Source: CAJWBT01 sp964401855 (lineage in GTDB: Bacteria; Chloroflexota; Dehalococcoidia; Lucifugimonadales; UBA3495). Taken from it: 17,458 bases of DNA. The notes under the pieces were generated by a model, which worked only from the letters and a program-made list of their open reading frames with translations, did no database searches and was not told the DNA's origin. The stretch lies in contig CAYOAF010000117.1 of the NCBI GenBank assembly GCA_964401855.1, forward strand, positions 1 through 17,458. Direction: 5' to 3'. Both the position numbers and the translations under genes were made by a program. This document shows, in pieces, positions 1 to 7,522 of this stretch (positions within the stretch are counted from its first letter, which is position 1; each line of letters starts with the position of its first letter).

Positions 1-2
1 GC

Positions 3-278
3 CTCGACGGGATCGCTAACGGAATAGAACCCGGGGATCCCATGGACGTGGATCTGTACTCCCTGTCCGCCGAGGCGGCGGCGAAGGTAAAGCAGGTGCC
101 GGGGAGCCTGGAGGCCGTTTTGGACGCCTTGGAAAAAGACAACGAGTTCCTGACCAGGGGGGATGTCTTCACCCCCGACCTCATCGAAACCTGGCTGGAC
201 TACAAACAGGTTCGTGAGGTGGACGCCGTGAGGCTGAGGTCCCACCCTTACGAGTTTTTCCTGTGCTTCGACGCCTAG
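3..278 (+). CDS. glnA: glutamine synthetase type I, 3' end only
   Basis: The frame is open from the left edge, so the gene starts outside the window; an internal ATG at 42 is not the true start. About 91 C-terminal residues are visible. They match the end of bacterial type I glutamine synthetase, which makes glutamine from glutamate, ammonia and ATP in the cytoplasm. Visible marks are the LDGI..G..PGDP stretch, a DLYSL segment at the position of the adenylylation loop (NLYDL in enterobacteria, with the modifiable Tyr), the QVPGSL..VLDALE..NEFL helix region, FTPDLIETW, and a final R.HPYEF....D tail. The tail and loop resemble the GSI-beta subclass. The gene is followed by a hairpin terminator and then by a second glutamine synthetase on the same strand. 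The family call is strong; the subclass rests on the C-terminus only. Confidence 0.88.
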   Translation, partial: LDGIANGIEPGDPMDVDLYSLSAEAAAKVKQVPGSLEAVLDALEKDNEFLTRGDVFTPDLIETWLDYKQVREVDAVRLRSHPYEFFLCFDA

Positions 279-311
279 GGAGTACCAAACCACCAGGCAC
301 TCCTTCCAAAA

Positions 312-351
312 AGAACGCCGTTCACCCAAAGCGGACGGCGTTCTGCTCTTT
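312..351 (+). terminator. hairpin terminator after the first glnA
   Basis: A perfect 10-bp inverted repeat, AGAACGCCGT at 312-321 and ACGGCGTTCT at 335-344, encloses a 13-nt loop. It is followed by GCTCTTTC, a short and imperfect T-rich tract. It lies 34 nt after the stop codon of the first glutamine synthetase and upstream of the promoter-like sequence of the second, so it probably separates their transcripts. The weak T tract leaves efficiency uncertain. Confidence 0.65.
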
Positions 352-398
352 CGGCCGCCGCTCCCTGGGGTGTGGGCGTATGACCGGCCCAGGTGTGG

Positions 399-427
399 TT
401 TCCCTGGCGCCAATCACCAAGTACAAT
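399..427 (+). promoter_or_regulatory. candidate promoter of the second glnA
   Basis: A TACAAT hexamer at 422-427 matches the sigma-70 -10 box at five of six bases. The hexamer 17 nt upstream (TTTCCC at 399-404) is a poor -35 box. It lies just after the terminator and 35 nt before the ATG, a sensible distance. No nitrogen-regulator operator was recognised. Confidence 0.35.
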
Positions 428-450
428 GGGAGCATCTTGGGGTTCATCTC

Positions 451-456
451 GGAGGG
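451..456 (+). promoter_or_regulatory. ribosome-binding site fixing the glnA start
   Basis: GGAGGG lies six bases before the ATG at 463. The same frame is open from an ATG at 370, but that one lacks a comparable site and would add 31 residues unlike any glutamine synthetase N-terminus. This decides for the start at 463. Confidence 0.75.
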
Positions 457-462
457 GTTAAC

Positions 463-1800
463 ATGCCAGATGACCGGGTCGCCGAACGCGAATTCGTGTT
501 GAGGAGCGCCCAAGAGAACGACGTTAAGTTCATCCGTCTCTGGTTCACCGACATTCTCGGCAACCTGAAAGGATTCGCAATCACGGTGGACGACCTTGAA
601 GATGCCATCCAGCAGGGTGTCGGCTTCGACGGGTCGTCCATAGAGGGGTTCGCCCGCATCGATGAGAGCGATATGCGGGCCTTCCCTGACCCCACTACCT
701 TCACGCTGCTCCCCTGGCGGCCCCGTCAGAACGCCGTGGCCCGTATGTTCTGCGACATTCGGACCCCCGCCGGAGAACCGTTCATCCGCGACCCCCGGTA
801 TGCCCTCAAGCGGAACCTGCAGCTGCTGGCCCATTCGGGATTCACCTACTACGTCGGGCCGGAACTGGAGTTTTTCTACTTCCGGGACGCCACTTCGCCC
901 GATCCGCTGGACCACAACGGCTACTTCGATCAGTTCTCCGGCCAGCTCGCCAGCGATCTGCGCCGGGACACGGTGCTCAACTTGGCGGAGATGGGAATAC
1001 CGGTCAAGTACTCGCATCACGAGGTCGCCCATAGCCAGCACGAAATCGACCTCCAGTACAGCGACGCCCTGACCATGGCTGACAATGTGATGACGGCCAA
1101 GCTGGTCATCAAGGAGCTGGCCCAGCTACGGGGGGCTTACGCCTCCTTCATGCCCAAGCCGATCTCCGGGGCCAACGGCTCAGGGATGCACACCCATCAG
1201 TCCCTTTTCCAAGGCAACAGCAACGCCTTCTCCGACCCGGACGAAGAGCACCACCTCTCTCTTATCGGCAAACGCTTCATCGCCGGGTTGATCCGCCACG
1301 CCCCGGAAATCACCCTGGTCACGAACCAATGGGTGAACTCTTACAAGCGCTTGGTCCCAGGTTTCGAGGCCCCGATGTATGTATCTTGGGCCCACACCAA
1401 CCGCTCGGACCTGGTGCGGGTGCCCGCCTACAAGCCCGGCTATGAAAGCTCGGTGCGCATCGAGTACCGGGCGCCGGACCCCGCCTGCAACCCCTACCTG
1501 GCTTTCAGTGCCATGCTGATGGCTGGGCTGAAGGGCATTCAAGAACAGTACCCGGTGCCGCCCCCAGTTGAAGGCAACGTTTTCGCCATGCTCCCGGAGG
1601 AGCGACTGGCCCGGGGCATCCAGAGCCTGCCCGCCAGCCTGGGCGAGGCCATTTCCTTGGCACAGGAGAGCCAGCTGCTGCATGACGCGCTGGGGGAGCA
1701 TATCTTGAACAGCTTCATCCAGAACAAAAAGTTGGAGTGGGAGGAGTACCGGGCCACGGTGACCGACTACGAGATCTCCCGCTACCTGCCCATCCTGTAG
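463..1800 (+). CDS. glnA: glutamine synthetase type I (GSI-alpha-like)
   Basis: A complete 445-residue type I glutamine synthetase, the normal length for the short GSI-alpha form (Bacillus about 444). Family signatures appear in order: the N-terminal beta-grasp region (KFIRLWFTDILG), GFDGSSIEGF, the metal-binding PELEFF strand, the ATP-site stretch MPKPISGANGSGMHTHQSL, NSYKRLVPGFEAP, SWAHTNRSDLVRVP, and RIEYRAPDPACNPYLAF. At the position of the adenylylation tyrosine loop the sequence reads GNVFAML, with Phe in place of Tyr, so control by adenylylation is unlikely. It follows another glutamine synthetase of apparently different subclass. The enzyme is cytoplasmic and forms a dodecamer in known relatives. 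The start at 463 is chosen for its GGAGGG site and family length. Duplicate synthetases can divide labour under different nitrogen supply, but that is inference here. Confidence 0.95.
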   Translation: MPDDRVAEREFVLRSAQENDVKFIRLWFTDILGNLKGFAITVDDLEDAIQQGVGFDGSSIEGFARIDESDMRAFPDPTTFTLLPWRPRQNAVARMFCDIRTPAGEPFIRDPRYALKRNLQLLAHSGFTYYVGPELEFFYFRDATSPDPLDHNGYFDQFSGQLASDLRRDTVLNLAEMGIPVKYSHHEVAHSQHEIDLQYSDALTMADNVMTAKLVIKELAQLRGAYASFMPKPISGANGSGMHTHQSLFQGNSNAFSDPDEEHHLSLIGKRFIAGLIRHAPEITLVTNQWVNSYKRLVPGFEAPMYVSWAHTNRSDLVRVPAYKPGYESSVRIEYRAPDPACNPYLAFSAMLMAGLKGIQEQYPVPPPVEGNVFAMLPEERLARGIQSLPASLGEAISLAQESQLLHDALGEHILNSFIQNKKLEWEEYRATVTDYEISRYLPIL

Positions 1801-1889
1801 GCCCAATTAAAGGGAGCGACCTGGCCCCACCGGGCAGCGGGGGGGGCGTTGCATTGGCAGCTAGACTCATCTGTGGCATTGTTGGTGAA

Positions 1890-1938
1890 GAAATTCCCCT
1901 GCATCCCCTTTTAATAAAGGGGGACCGAGGGGGATTTC
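1890..1938. repeat. 49-bp imperfect palindrome between convergent genes
   Basis: The arms GAAATTCCCC and GGGGGATTTC enclose a second pair, CCCCTTTT (1904-1911) and AAAGGGGG (1917-1924), around a short AT-rich centre. The whole folds into one long imperfect hairpin on either strand. It lies between the 3' ends of glnA (+) and the peptidase gene (-), so it could terminate transcripts from both sides. The C-run/TTT/AAA/G-run design resembles dispersed palindromic repeats found in many bacterial genomes; whether it recurs in this genome cannot be seen from one copy. Confidence 0.6.
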
Positions 1939-1987
1939 CTCGTCGCGAGGCTTGCCAGCCCAAGGCATATGAAGCTGTGAGACGAAT

Positions 1988-3997
1988 TTAGTCTGCCGGC
2001 TGGATTGAAAGGGTGTAGGGCGCCATCTGCCGCGTCTTGGGCGCGAGTGTCGCCACCGCCACCACCAGCCGGTCCTGGTCCTGGGGCGCCGCGATAACGA
2101 TCTCCCCCGTGTTGGCCCCATCCAGCGGCACCACCGTCACCCGGTTGTTCTCAGCGATCCGGATAACCTGGACAATGTAGTCTTGCTTCACCCGGTTGTT
2201 GATTAGGAAGAACCCTTCGGCCTGCCACCCCTCGGTGATGTCCGCCAGGCCGGCCTCGGGCACTGAAACTCCCCGGACACAAAGGCCAGCACCGTTCACC
2301 GCATCGTCGGTGACGTACTGAAAGCGCAGCAGTATCACCTGCCTTGAATAGGCGCTGAGGTCGACAGACTCATCGAGCCAACCAGGGCTGTTGCCAGTGT
2401 AGCCCACCCCGAAGCTGTTGCCGATGGGGTTTTCCGCCGTCGTGTGAGGCGTCTCCAGGACATCCCAGGTCTGCCCTTCATCAACGGACACTTCTAGGTA
2501 GGCGTAGTCCCATTTCTCCTCCAGCGCATACCATACCTGGTAGACCAAGGTGGCCCGGTCCAGGCCGGTCAAATCCAAAGACCGGGTCAGCGTCGAGTCA
2601 ATGGAATCGCCCGAGTTGCTCCACCAGCATCCCCGCGAGTCCACGTCGGCCGGCAGCAGCCGGGTCTCCGTCGGCGCATTGAAGCGCAAGCGGAGTCGCC
2701 CCTCGAAGGAGGACAACTCGATGTACTCCACTGCATACTGAGGGATTTCAGAGCTGAACTCGGTGAACCCGTCGATGTCCCTCGACACCCCCGCCTGCAC
2801 CTTCAGGTCCGAGTAGCCGTAGGCCCCCTGGCCTTCATCCAGAAGGTTGGCCACCGCCCAGTCGCGGAACACGTCCCGGAAGGTGGCCTCGTAGCCGGCC
2901 GATTTCAGATAGGCCTTTATGCCGGCGACGCCGTCCCTCGGCTCCGCCAGCAGCGGCCGCAGGTCGTTATTCTCCCCAAAATGCTCCGCCAGGTAGTGCA
3001 TGAACAAGGACGCCGCCCCATAGTTGCGCCCGGAGCCAAAGGGCAGCATCGGCCAGTGCACCATTGAGGTGGGGCCCGACTGCAAGAACTGGTAAATGGT
3101 GGCTTGACCGAATCCGGCAATCGTGGTGGCCAGCTCAGACAACCCTTCATTGACCCAGGTCTCCTCGGAGGGATCGGCGTTCCAGTGGACCGCGTGTTGC
3201 AACTCGTGGGCCAGGGTCTCCAGATAGCCGGGCGACCTCATAGAGATTACGCCGGTATTGATGTAGATTATCTCCCGCTGGTTGCTGAATGGGAGCACGC
3301 CGAGAGGATATTCGTCCGATGAACTGAAGTAACCCGCCACGCCCCGCAAGCGGGCATTCAGGACGTTCAGGTGAGGATCGTTGTCAACGCCGGGGGACCA
3401 CTCTTCACCAAAGGCGGCCGTAACGCGGGGGTAGACCTGCTCTTCGTAACCGGCGGCAGCCTGCTCGATATCTTCCTGGCGGATGGAATTGTCCTCCTCA
3501 ACGTACCAGTAGGCGTGGGGCGTAACCAAGCGCAGCTCAAACCGGCTCTGGTATACCTCAAGTCTCGACTGGTCGACCAGCCAAAAAGTGTCCTTCCGGC
3601 CTGGTTCGTAGCTCACCGGCTCCGGGTTGACCACCTGCCGCATCTCCGGTTTCCCGGCCGGCCTCAGCTCGGCCGCCAGCCGGTAGAGGTTGCGGTCGGG
3701 AGCTTGAATGAAGTCCGTGGCCGCGGAGGGTGCGGGGGTGGATGTGGGCGTCGCCGGCGATCGCCGGGTTGCATCCGGCGTAAGGACTTCTTGGGGAGTG
3801 GGCGTTGCCGGGACGGCTGGACTGGGGGTATCCATTGGAGTAAGCTGCACCGCCGGCGGGGTCGCCTTTTCGGCAGGGGTGGCGTCCGGCGTCCGGCCGG
3901 GAGGCGCCGGCGCAGGGGTTGCCACCGAGGTGCACGCCGTCAACGCGGTGAACAGAAGGAACACCAGTATATACCGGCTGGGTCTCACGCTGGGCAT
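1988..3997 (-). CDS. secreted zinc-metallopeptidase lipoprotein
   Basis: A 669-residue protein. The N-terminus is a lipoprotein signal: a hydrophobic stretch at about 9-20, then LTAC with the acylated Cys at 22. Residues about 24-95 are rich in Pro, Thr and Ala, a low-complexity stalk holding the enzyme away from the membrane. A peptidase domain follows, with HELQH at 264-268 and a downstream WVNEG Glu at 284, the zinc-site pattern of gluzincin-type peptidases (compare hyicolysin- and immune-inhibitor-A-like families). Residues about 440-600 form a beta-rich jelly-roll-like module (LDLTGLDRATLVYQVW, then a YLEVSVDEGQTW repeat region) as seen C-terminal to immune-inhibitor-A-like peptidases. 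The start overlaps the end of pth by 13 bp and there is no clear ribosome-binding site, so translation may be coupled to pth. The substrate is unknown. Exact family membership is uncertain, but an extracellular anchored metallopeptidase is well supported. Confidence 0.8.
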   Translation of the reverse strand: MPSVRPSRYILVFLLFTALTACTSVATPAPAPPGRTPDATPAEKATPPAVQLTPMDTPSPAVPATPTPQEVLTPDATRRSPATPTSTPAPSAATDFIQAPDRNLYRLAAELRPAGKPEMRQVVNPEPVSYEPGRKDTFWLVDQSRLEVYQSRFELRLVTPHAYWYVEEDNSIRQEDIEQAAAGYEEQVYPRVTAAFGEEWSPGVDNDPHLNVLNARLRGVAGYFSSSDEYPLGVLPFSNQREIIYINTGVISMRSPGYLETLAHELQHAVHWNADPSEETWVNEGLSELATTIAGFGQATIYQFLQSGPTSMVHWPMLPFGSGRNYGAASLFMHYLAEHFGENNDLRPLLAEPRDGVAGIKAYLKSAGYEATFRDVFRDWAVANLLDEGQGAYGYSDLKVQAGVSRDIDGFTEFSSEIPQYAVEYIELSSFEGRLRLRFNAPTETRLLPADVDSRGCWWSNSGDSIDSTLTRSLDLTGLDRATLVYQVWYALEEKWDYAYLEVSVDEGQTWDVLETPHTTAENPIGNSFGVGYTGNSPGWLDESVDLSAYSRQVILLRFQYVTDDAVNGAGLCVRGVSVPEAGLADITEGWQAEGFFLINNRVKQDYIVQVIRIAENNRVTVVPLDGANTGEIVIAAPQDQDRLVVAVATLAPKTRQMAPYTLSIQPAD

Positions 3998-4569
3998 TGA
4001 TCTGACGGTGGTGTGTTGAAACGGTTCATGGCCTCGTCAAAGCCTTCTTCCAGCATGCAATCGACCGCTGCCACCACCACTTCCACCGCCCGGGCCACTA
4101 TTGTATCCTCCTCGCCGGAGAATCGGCCCAGCACATAGGCCACCGAGTCTTGCTCCAATGGCGGAGAACCAATACCCAGCCGGATCCTCGGGAATGCCTG
4201 GGTTTTAAGGCTCTCGATAATTGACTGGACCCCCCGGTGACCCCCGTCGCTGCCGGCGCGGCGGAGGCGCAGCCGCCCCAGCGGCAAGGCCATATCGTCG
4301 TAGACGATCACCAGGTCCTCGGGTCGGGAAGCGAACCGGGTCAACAGGTATGCGACCCCTTCACCGCTGTTGTTCATGAAAGTGCGGGGCTTGGCCAGCA
4401 CGATCTCCTCGCCGGCATGGTTTCCCCGGCCCAGGACTGCTTTGGCGCGGCGGTCTGAAACCCGAATACCCCATTCTCGGGCCATTGAATCCACACAGCG
4501 GAAACCTATGTTGTGCCGGGTACTGCGGTACCAGGGCCCGGGATTGCCAAGGCCGACTATCACTCGCAT
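3985..4569 (-). CDS. pth: peptidyl-tRNA hydrolase
   Basis: A 194-residue protein, typical for bacterial Pth, which releases peptides from peptidyl-tRNA dropped by stalled ribosomes. The N-terminus carries GLGNPG with Asn9 and TRHNIGF with the catalytic His19 (E. coli Asn10 and His20). FMNNSGEGV holds the second conserved Asn, and VYDDMALPLGRLRLR holds the conserved Asp. The later motif reads SDGGHRGVQSI where E. coli has GGHNGL, so the Asn that helps bind substrate is Arg here; this variation also occurs in other Pth lineages as far as I recall. The gene starts two bases after the upstream large ORF ends and its last codons overlap the peptidase start, so it sits in a tight operon. Confidence 0.96.
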   Translation of the reverse strand: MRVIVGLGNPGPWYRSTRHNIGFRCVDSMAREWGIRVSDRRAKAVLGRGNHAGEEIVLAKPRTFMNNSGEGVAYLLTRFASRPEDLVIVYDDMALPLGRLRLRRAGSDGGHRGVQSIIESLKTQAFPRIRLGIGSPPLEQDSVAYVLGRFSGEEDTIVARAVEVVVAAVDCMLEEGFDEAMNRFNTPPSDQCPA

Positions 4570-4571
4570 CT

Positions 4572-6650
4572 TCAGGCCAGCATCTGGCGGACGAAGGTCG
4601 GCATTTCGGGTGTCAGGGTGTTGGACAGCGCCGACAGGTCGCTTGCCTGAACAATCTTCAAAAACTCTTCCAGCCGCCCGTCCTCCTGACCCAGAAGCAG
4701 GCGTTCCACCAGCACCTTGCTGAACCTCCCGTTCTTTCTGCCCAGGTGAATGTCGATGGCGGTGAGAAGCCGTGCCAGCTCTGCCCAGGGTAGCGACTGC
4801 TCCAGGCTCAACCGGCAGGGGTTACACCACGGTACATCTTCCAGCCGTAACTCGCCCGCCGGTACGGAACAGGAGGGCGGCCCTTGATCCAGGTCCGCAA
4901 GAGGCTTGGCCAGGCCCGCGCCTGCCGGATCGTCAAGCTCAGGCAGCGTGTTCAAAAGGTCCAGCGCCACCAGCTTCCTTTGTGCCGACTCCAAGTCCCT
5001 GCGATAGGAAGGCAGCCTATTATGCACCTCCTCATGGTTCAGCCGGTAGGCGGTGGCGTACCGGGGTTTGAAACGGGAGATGTCCTGTACCAACGCACTC
5101 CAGTTGCGCCCTCTCGATTCCACCAAGCCGGCCGGCGCCAAGGCGGCCTGCAACGCATCTCGGTCAATGGACAGGTCAGGAAACCGGTCGGCGGGGATGG
5201 TGGCCCCTTCAAGGCACTCCTGTGCCTGGAGTATCTCTTCGGTTGACCGGCCAAGTTCAGCCATCTGGCGCAGGGCGGCAACGTCAGCCTCCAACTGCCG
5301 GTAGTCCATATAGGAACTGCGAACCGCGCTGTACACTGAACAGAAGTCGCTCCGGGCCGGTTCAAGAATGAGGGAAAGCCGGCTCAACGACTCGGCCATC
5401 CCCTTTGATTCGACATCGCCCCTCCTCGCTCGCCCCATCTGGTCCAGCAACTCTTGGACTCGGCCCAGCAAATCCGACAGTTCCCGGGCCCGGAACAACT
5501 CTTGAGTCAGGGTCTCCAGGCTTGTGAGCAAGGACCTTTCCTGGGCCTTGAAATTGTCTCCCTCTCCAATGGGGGTCAGACCGGGCGAGAGCGCCGAGAG
5601 ATGTTGAAGCGTATCGTTCCAGCTTGGCTCGGTGACGGGGCCGATGGCTTCAGCCCAATCGGCGAGGCGAGCGTGCCACCGCAATGCCGGCACCAGGTCG
5701 GGAGTGATCCGGCTTCCCAGCAACGGCCGCCCGTCGGCAAGGGAAAGCTGGTGGTCCCGGGAAAGGCTGACCGCCAACTCCGGCCGACCACAATACAGGT
5801 ACACCAACAGGTAAAGGGTGGCCAGCGGCCCGGTGAGTCCAACTTCGTGGGCCAGGTAGTTGTGGATACCGGCCCACTGAGCCTCGGCCGCCTGGCCCGA
5901 TATCCGGTCCCGGACCAACTCCAATACCCGGCAGGCGGACAGGTCCGATTCCGTTGGCATGGCGAAAGTGGAGAGGCCCAGGCCTGGGCCTAGTTGCTCG
6001 AGGTTGTCCGGCCGCGCTTCCGGCTGACGAAAGATGGCGCGGTGCAGCACGGAGGCGTCATTTCCGGTCACCGGCCGGGGCAGTGCAGCTGAGCCAATGG
6101 GCAGGCTGGGCCACGCCTCAGCCAGCAGCCACCCGGCCAGGCGCGAGAACCAGGCCGTGGGGTCCAATCCAGCGAACAGGAAAGCCGTGTCGGGCTGATT
6201 CTCACCGGAAGTCAAGACCCGTCCCTCCGAGTAACGCACCGACTCCTCGCCCAATAACTGCTCCTCCAGCCCCGCTTGGTGGCGCTGAAGGGTTTGCCGG
6301 ATCAGGTCGGCCTCGGCATCGTGATGGGACAGGTACAGAGCTTGGGCCTCACGGATAGTGGCCAAATCCGCGGCAAGCCGACCCCGGTGGCTGGAATAGC
6401 CCACGGCCGGCAGGCAAAGGGCGATGCGCCGGTCCTGAATGGCCGGACGCAACCCGCCCCGCCGCTGGCACAACAAGACGATACGGAAGAACACGTCCCC
6501 AGTCAGGCGCTCCCCCCATTTGGGTGACCACCGTTCGCTGCGGATTACCTCGCCCGGATAGAGCACGCCGAGATGCTCATGGCTGAAAGAGGCGGGCTCC
6601 CCCAGAGGGAACTGCTCCAGCCAGACCCGGGGCTCCCCGTAGTGGTTCAT
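4572..6650 (-). CDS. large uncharacterised protein, possibly DUF6079-like C-terminal half
   Basis: A 692-residue protein with no signal peptide, no clear membrane segment and no Walker A motif. The first 160 residues include RSDRWSP-like text (RSERWSPKWGERL) and REAQALYLS. The middle (about 265-340) has WAGIHNYLAHEVGLTGPLATLYLL. Charged helices probably forming coiled coil run from about 380 to 490. A C-terminal cysteine region follows (a Cys, then VPWCNPCRL with CxxC), ending in helices with VQASDLSALSNTL. This order recalls the C-terminal half of the large DUF6079 proteins found near phage-resistance (BREX-like) loci, but that is from memory and the expected ATPase half is absent. Its ATG overlaps the ligase stop in an ATGA, and it ends two bases before pth, so it is co-transcribed with both. 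Function unknown; a role near DNA joining or translation cannot be deduced. Confidence 0.6.
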   Translation of the reverse strand: MNHYGEPRVWLEQFPLGEPASFSHEHLGVLYPGEVIRSERWSPKWGERLTGDVFFRIVLLCQRRGGLRPAIQDRRIALCLPAVGYSSHRGRLAADLATIREAQALYLSHHDAEADLIRQTLQRHQAGLEEQLLGEESVRYSEGRVLTSGENQPDTAFLFAGLDPTAWFSRLAGWLLAEAWPSLPIGSAALPRPVTGNDASVLHRAIFRQPEARPDNLEQLGPGLGLSTFAMPTESDLSACRVLELVRDRISGQAAEAQWAGIHNYLAHEVGLTGPLATLYLLVYLYCGRPELAVSLSRDHQLSLADGRPLLGSRITPDLVPALRWHARLADWAEAIGPVTEPSWNDTLQHLSALSPGLTPIGEGDNFKAQERSLLTSLETLTQELFRARELSDLLGRVQELLDQMGRARRGDVESKGMAESLSRLSLILEPARSDFCSVYSAVRSSYMDYRQLEADVAALRQMAELGRSTEEILQAQECLEGATIPADRFPDLSIDRDALQAALAPAGLVESRGRNWSALVQDISRFKPRYATAYRLNHEEVHNRLPSYRRDLESAQRKLVALDLLNTLPELDDPAGAGLAKPLADLDQGPPSCSVPAGELRLEDVPWCNPCRLSLEQSLPWAELARLLTAIDIHLGRKNGRFSKVLVERLLLGQEDGRLEEFLKIVQASDLSALSNTLTPEMPTFVRQMLA

Positions 6651-7426
6651 GGGCCGGGCTCCTCGTTTGCCGGTTTACCGGTGGGTGGCGAATCCAGCAG
6701 CTCCAAGAACTCCGCTTCGTCCAGCACCTGGGTCCCCAACCTCTGTGCCACATCCAGCTTGGAGCCCGGTGACGCTCCGGCTACCAAGAAACTAGTCTTG
6801 CGGGTGACCGAGGAAGCGATACGGCCGCCCAGGCCTTTTATCCGACCTTCTGCCTCCCGGCGAAGGATCGACGTAAAGGACCCGGTGACTACAAAGCTCT
6901 GGCCCTGGAAAGGCAGCTCCTCAGGGCTGGGCCTTTGGATTTCATGGTGCAGCTTGACCCCGGCCTGGCGGAGCTTTTCGATGACCTCTCCGTTGCGGGG
7001 CGCCTTGAAATAGGCCACGAGGCTTCCAGCGATCTTGGGCCCTATGCCGGGAATCACGGTTAGCTCCTCTTCGGAAGCCAGGGCCAATTCGTCCAGGCTC
7101 GCGTACCGCTGGGCCAACAGCTCAGCCACCTCGGAACCCACATGAAGGACCCCAAGGGCGAACAGCAGCCGGTGGAGGGGCCGCTCTTTGCTGGCCTCGA
7201 TGTTGGCAAGAATCTTGGGAACGGTCTTGTCACCCAGACCCTCTAAGGTCAGGATGTGCTCCCAAGTTAGGTCTTGAGTGATGCCAGCCGCTTTCAGTGC
7301 TCCTGGAAGAATCAAATCTACCTCTTGTCTTAAGGACAAGAGATCTTCTGAGGTAAGCCCATACTTGGCACAAATACCCTCAAAGGTACGCCCGGGCGCG
7401 TTAAAAGATTTGTTAGACGAACTCAT
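6647..7426 (-). CDS. ligA: NAD-dependent DNA ligase, C-terminal part (HhH and BRCT)
   Basis: About 259 residues from the ATG at 7426 (an ATG at 7492 in the same frame would add 22). From the EGLGDK segment at 7243 onward it is ordinary LigA: the helix-hairpin-helix run with IEASKERPLHRLLFALGVLHVG, IPGIGPKIAGSL, and a C-terminal BRCT domain (FVVTGSFTSILRREAE, GGRIASSVTRKTSFLVAG). The first 60 or so residues (SSSNKSFNAPGRTFEGICAKYGL and on) do not match LigA and lie in DNA of lower GC, so they appear to come from the inserted segment. Alone this piece lacks the adenylation lysine and cannot be a ligase; it could pair with the upstream piece in trans or be debris. The start at 7426 overlaps the end of a small upstream frame, and the stop overlaps the next start as ATGA. 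Confidence 0.85.
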   Translation of the reverse strand: MSSSNKSFNAPGRTFEGICAKYGLTSEDLLSLRQEVDLILPGALKAAGITQDLTWEHILTLEGLGDKTVPKILANIEASKERPLHRLLFALGVLHVGSEVAELLAQRYASLDELALASEEELTVIPGIGPKIAGSLVAYFKAPRNGEVIEKLRQAGVKLHHEIQRPSPEELPFQGQSFVVTGSFTSILRREAEGRIKGLGGRIASSVTRKTSFLVAGASPGSKLDVAQRLGTQVLDEAEFLELLDSPPTGKPANEEPGP

Positions 7427-7496
7427 TAGCCAATTGAGCCAATTCCTTAAAGTCGCTCTCTTTGAGGATGCGTATTGCGATGCGGTCTGCAATCAA
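7413..7496 (-). CDS. possible micro-ORF between exonuclease and ligase C-part
   Basis: A 27-codon frame from a TTG at 7496 reads LIADRIAIRILKESDFKELAQLANEFV and stops at 7413. It is open back to 7517 with no ATG or GTG and no evident ribosome-binding site. Its last 14 bases overlap the ATG at 7426 of the ligase C-part, the geometry of translational coupling. The peptide looks like an amphipathic helix. It may be a coupling frame, or the tail of a gene truncated by rearrangement. Too short for certainty. Confidence 0.25.
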   Translation of the reverse strand: MIADRIAIRILKESDFKELAQLANEFV

Positions 7497-7522
7497 TTTT
7501 TCGGCGCGGCCGTGTGGTCACC

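Noticed and set aside
370..462. Upstream extension of the second glutamine synthetase to an ATG at 370
   Set aside because: The added residues match nothing in the family, and a good ribosome-binding site precedes the ATG at 463.
322..1041. Long minus-strand frame opposite the second glutamine synthetase
   Set aside because: It is antisense to a clear glutamine synthetase and has no recognisable motif; GC-rich genes often leave their antisense frames open.
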